Program-made: the position numbers and the translations under genes
Assembly (NCBI GenBank): GCA_002726235.1
Contig: PBSN01000018.1
Span: forward strand, 1 to 26,093
DNA length: 26,093 nucleotides
Source: Nitrospiraceae bacterium
GTDB lineage: Bacteria; Nitrospirota; Nitrospiria; Nitrospirales; UBA2166
Direction: 5' to 3'
Shown here: positions 23,223 through 26,093 of the stretch, in pieces
How positions within the stretch are numbered: the first letter of the stretch is position 1
Layout: every line of letters begins with the position of its first letter
The notes under the pieces: model-generated
What the model was told of the DNA's origin: nothing
The model's input: the letters and a program-made list of their open reading frames with translations, nothing else
Databases searched by the model: none

Positions 23223-25867
23223 CTGCCCAACGAAAAACCTCACTCCTTTCAGCAAGTGAACAATCTCGCCATCAAGTTTCCGCTACGCCCGAACTCTCTC
23301 CGCTCATGCAGCAATACAAAGAACTGAAGTCGGCCCATCAAGATTCAATCCTCTTTTTTCGAGTCGGCGACTTTTATGAAATGTTCTACGACGATGCGGT
23401 CTACGCTTCAAAGGTGCTCGACATCGCGCTGACTTCGCGTGACAAAAACAAAGCCGATCAAGTTCCGCTCTGTGGCATTCCCTACCACGCCGCGTCATCG
23501 TATATCGCAAAGCTCCTCAAGAGCAGGCACAAAGTGGCCCTCTGCGAACAAACCGAAGACGCCAAACTCGTCAAGGACAAACGGCCGGTTCGTCGAGAGG
23601 TTGTTCGTGTATACACTCCGGGAACGTTACTTGAATCTGACCTGCTGGCGACAAACGAAAACAACTATCTTGCCGCGCTGGCTCCGGCGCACGATCGTAT
23701 TGGCCTCGCCTATTTAGACCTTTCAACGGGAGAATTTCGGGCGACCGAACTCATCGGTCATGACCTCTCCCATTCCGTGATGGATGAACTAGCCAGGATC
23801 GACCCACAAGAATTGCTCCTTCCTGATGGCCCCAATCATCCAGGGCTTCGAACGTTGGATCTTTCCCGCATGCAGACGGTGAGCTACCTTCCAAGCCTAA
23901 GGTTTGACGAAACCCACGCCAAAAGAGTTCTTTCAGAACACGCGACCGCCACATCTCGAACACCCATCAATTCCAACATACACCCAGTTCTCACATCAGC
24001 AGCCGGCGCGCTCCTTGGCTATGTGAAAGAACTTCAACCTCGACACACGCTTTCACATATCTCCGATCTGTGCATCATCCCACCTGAAACAACCATGGTC
24101 TTGGACACAGAAACCCAACAAAATCTCGAACTGGTCCATTCCGTGCATAACCGAACATCAGAGGGATCATTACGTCGCGCCATTGACCGTACCTGCACCC
24201 CAATGGGAAGTCGCATGTTACGAAGCTGGATGGTGCGCCCCTTGATCTCGGTCGATGCCATTCAGAAACGACAGGACGCCATCGCAGAATTCTATGCTGA
24301 TCTATCATTGCAAACCGCGCTACGTGAGGACCTCGACTCGATATATGACTTGGAACGTGTGACCGGTCGTATCTCCACTGGTGTTGCGAATGCGAGAGAT
24401 CTTCTGATGCTAAAGCGATCCCTGAGCCATCTTCCAGCACTTGGTCAGCACATTACCAACTGCACAGCACCACTCATTCAGGAACACGCAACAACCTGGG
24501 ACTCCATGCACGACATTCATGAATGGATAGAATCCGCTATCCAGTCAGAGGTGCCAATGACCATCAAGGAGGGTGACATCATCCAAGATGGCTACAACAA
24601 GGAACTCGATGAACTGCGGGCAATCAGTCGCGATGGCAAAACTTGGATTGCGAAAATGGAAGCAACAGAGCGCAAAAATACAGGAATCGATTCGCTGAAG
24701 ATCAAATATAACCAGGTCTTTGGATATGCGATTGAAATCAGCAGGGCCAACCTTGCGAAAGTACCAGACCGCTTTGTTCGACGGCAAACATTGGTCAATG
24801 CGGAGCGTTTTGTTACACCAGAACTCAAGGAACTCGAGGGAAAGGTTTTGAGCGCCGGTGAGAAAATCCGTGCATTGGAGTTTACGCTTTTCAACGAACT
24901 TCGAGTCAAGGTCGAGAAAGAAACTACGCGAATTCAAACTATGGCCCATACCATCGCGCTCCTCGATGTCGCAACAGCGCTTGCCCATTTGGCTCGTGAA
25001 CGTCGCTACGTCAAACCAGAAATATCAAATGATCTTGAAATCCGCATCCACGACGGTCGCCACCCGGTAGTTGAGCAATCGATCGGTCCCGGCACGCCAC
25101 GGGCAGAGCTCAGTGGATTCATTCCCAATGATGCGTGGCTCAATGATGAGACTCAACGTATGCTCATCATCACCGGTCCTAACATGGCGGGAAAATCAAC
25201 CTATCTCCGACAGGTGGCACACATAATTATTCTCGCGCAGATGGGAAGCTTCGTGCCTGCACGAGCAGCGAAGATTGGCATTGTAGACCGAATCTTCACG
25301 CGCATCGGCGCGTCAGACAATCTTACCGCTGGCCTCAGTACCTTTATGGTCGAAATGACTGAAACTGCCAATATTCTGAGACACGCAACCCCGCGAAGCC
25401 TCATTCTTCTCGACGAAGTCGGACGTGGAACCAGTACCTTTGATGGACTGAGTATCGCCTGGGCCGTTGCAGAACATATTCATACGTATCATGATCTCCA
25501 AGCGCGAACGCTTTTCGCAACGCACTATCACGAACTCACCGAACTGCCCAACAATCGACCAGGGATGAAGAACTATCACATCGCGGTACAGGAGAAAGGG
25601 GATACTATTCTGTTTCTGCGAAAAATTGTCGAAGGCAAGGCCGATCGCAGCTATGGAATCCACGTCGCGCAATTGGCGGGATTGCCAATCCCGGTCATCG
25701 TGCGCGCAAAGGAAATTCTCGCGCAGCTTGAGGGCCAATCCAACAATCCTATTGAGTCGCATCCGCCCCAGGCAGCGAAACTCGAGCAATCATCAACGCA
25801 GGCTCGCTCGAAGAAAGCAACGGTACACAACGTTCCTGATGACAGTCCCCAAATGGGTTTGTTTTGA
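23219..25867 (+). CDS. mutS: DNA mismatch repair protein MutS
   Basis: An 882-residue MutS1, which binds mismatches and recruits MutL. The mismatch-binding domain contains the Phe-x-Glu of FFRVGDFYEMFYDDA (about 46-60). Connector, lever/clamp and core domains follow, including GYAIEISRANLAKVPDRFVRRQTLVNAERF. The ABC-type ATPase has Walker A GPNMAGKST (about 653-661), signature-like DNLTAGLSTFMVEM, Walker B LLDEVGRGTST and the ATHYHEL motif. The C-terminus ends in PQMGLF, perhaps a clamp-binding-like tail (inference). The TTG at 23219 overlaps the gcvPB stop (TTGA) and keeps a typical length. An ATG at 23309, ahead of QQYKELKSAH, would give a slightly short but possible protein. It is the last gene of the operon. 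Confidence 0.96.
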   Translation: MTAQRKTSLLSASEQSRHQVSATPELSPLMQQYKELKSAHQDSILFFRVGDFYEMFYDDAVYASKVLDIALTSRDKNKADQVPLCGIPYHAASSYIAKLLKSRHKVALCEQTEDAKLVKDKRPVRREVVRVYTPGTLLESDLLATNENNYLAALAPAHDRIGLAYLDLSTGEFRATELIGHDLSHSVMDELARIDPQELLLPDGPNHPGLRTLDLSRMQTVSYLPSLRFDETHAKRVLSEHATATSRTPINSNIHPVLTSAAGALLGYVKELQPRHTLSHISDLCIIPPETTMVLDTETQQNLELVHSVHNRTSEGSLRRAIDRTCTPMGSRMLRSWMVRPLISVDAIQKRQDAIAEFYADLSLQTALREDLDSIYDLERVTGRISTGVANARDLLMLKRSLSHLPALGQHITNCTAPLIQEHATTWDSMHDIHEWIESAIQSEVPMTIKEGDIIQDGYNKELDELRAISRDGKTWIAKMEATERKNTGIDSLKIKYNQVFGYAIEISRANLAKVPDRFVRRQTLVNAERFVTPELKELEGKVLSAGEKIRALEFTLFNELRVKVEKETTRIQTMAHTIALLDVATALAHLARERRYVKPEISNDLEIRIHDGRHPVVEQSIGPGTPRAELSGFIPNDAWLNDETQRMLIITGPNMAGKSTYLRQVAHIIILAQMGSFVPARAAKIGIVDRIFTRIGASDNLTAGLSTFMVEMTETANILRHATPRSLILLDEVGRGTSTFDGLSIAWAVAEHIHTYHDLQARTLFATHYHELTELPNNRPGMKNYHIAVQEKGDTILFLRKIVEGKADRSYGIHVAQLAGLPIPVIVRAKEILAQLEGQSNNPIESHPPQAAKLEQSSTQARSKKATVHNVPDDSPQMGLF

Positions 25868-25933
25868 AAAATAGGCTCAGCACTCAATATGGTGTGAACA
25901 GAATCGCTGGAACGGCGTGAGGCTTCGGACAGC

Positions 25934-25961
25934 GTGCTGGAGGGCATACGCCCCCCAGCAC
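25934..25961. terminator. strong hairpin between convergent mutS and histone-like gene
   Basis: GTGCTGG-A-GGGC and GCCC-C-CCAGCAC form a 12-position stem with a single A·C mismatch around an ATAC loop. It lies 66 bases after the mutS stop and 25 bases beyond the stop of the convergent gene. No T-run follows on either strand, so it is not a textbook intrinsic terminator, but it may block transcripts from both sides or stabilise the mutS 3' end. Confidence 0.45.
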
Positions 25962-25985
25962 GGATAAAGGCAGGAGGGGGGGGGG

Positions 25986-26093
25986 TTATTTTTTCTTTGC
26001 CTTTTTCTTCACTGCTTTTTTCTTGGCAGCTGGTTTCTTTTTCACTGCTTTTTTCTTGGCAGCTGGTTTCTTTTTCACTGCTTTTTTCTTGGC
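25986..26093 (-). CDS. histone H1-like Lys/Ala-rich protein, C-terminal part (partial)
   Basis: The minus-strand frame from the window edge to the TAA at 25986-25988 encodes 35 residues made only of Lys, Ala, Val and Pro. Two full 11-residue repeats AKKKAVKKKPA are followed by AKKKAV and a final KKKAKKK. Such tails occur in bacterial histone H1-like and AlgP-like DNA-binding proteins, where they neutralise DNA and help to compact the nucleoid. The start and any N-terminal domain lie beyond the window. A 10-G tract (25976-25985, C on the coding strand) follows the stop immediately. Confidence 0.75.
   Translation of the reverse strand, partial: AKKKAVKKKPAAKKKAVKKKPAAKKKAVKKKAKKK
26010..26093 (-). 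repeat. 33-bp tandem repeats encoding the Lys-rich tail
   Basis: The coding sequence consists of near-identical 33-base units (11 codons): one at 26061-26093, one at 26028-26060, and a partial unit at 26010-26027. The array probably continues past the window edge. Units are identical at DNA level, including wobble positions, which suggests recent unit gain by slippage or recombination. Confidence 0.8.

Noticed and set aside
1-26093. CRISPR arrays, complete insertion sequences, rRNA genes
   Set aside because: No spaced direct repeats, transposase genes or rRNA-like stretches were seen. The only clear tandem repeats are those in the histone-like gene.

Overview
The window looks like chromosomal DNA of an environmental bacterium of intermediate GC content. 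Split glycine dehydrogenase subunits (GcvPA/GcvPB), eukaryote-like CarA/CarB and a fused sulfate adenylyltransferase/APS kinase suggest something like a Nitrospirota genome. That placement is a weak inference, since no rRNA or taxon-specific marker is present.

Layout. (1) 1-2100: the 3' end of tmRNA (ssrA) is followed by the C-terminal remnant of a tyrosine recombinase, a methyltransferase, a secreted endonuclease I and an odd tRNA-like sequence. This is the usual anatomy of an integrative element that entered at ssrA and decayed. (2) 2532-3779: rmuC, alone on the + strand. (3) 15026 down to 4026: one long minus-strand run of manC, rfbA, rfbB, rfbD, a small unknown ORF, sat/cysC, carA and carB. 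It makes GDP-mannose, dTDP-L-rhamnose, activated sulfate and carbamoyl phosphate. The first genes point to surface polysaccharide synthesis. (4) 15163-18618: a one-domain helicase on the + strand, then on the minus strand a Tat-exported PHP-domain protein, a membrane-protein fragment, and a secreted SNase-fold protein lacking its catalytic arginines. (5) 18790-25867: a tight + strand operon gcvT, gcvPA, NUDIX hydrolase, gcvPB, mutS, with short overlaps and no gcvH. (6) 25986 to the right edge: the Lys/Ala-rich repetitive tail of a histone H1-like protein on the minus strand, facing mutS across a strong hairpin and a 10-G tract.

Most genes are housekeeping or precursor-supply genes. I do not see a complete new multi-gene system. 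The observations most worth a second look are the ssrA island scar, the tRNA-like locus with an enlarged anticodon arm, the catalytic-motif changes in the ATP sulfurylase and SNase proteins, the CPS1-like CarB with a CPS1-like effector-site residue, the lone DEAQ helicase domain, and the coupling of a NUDIX enzyme and mutS to the glycine cleavage genes.
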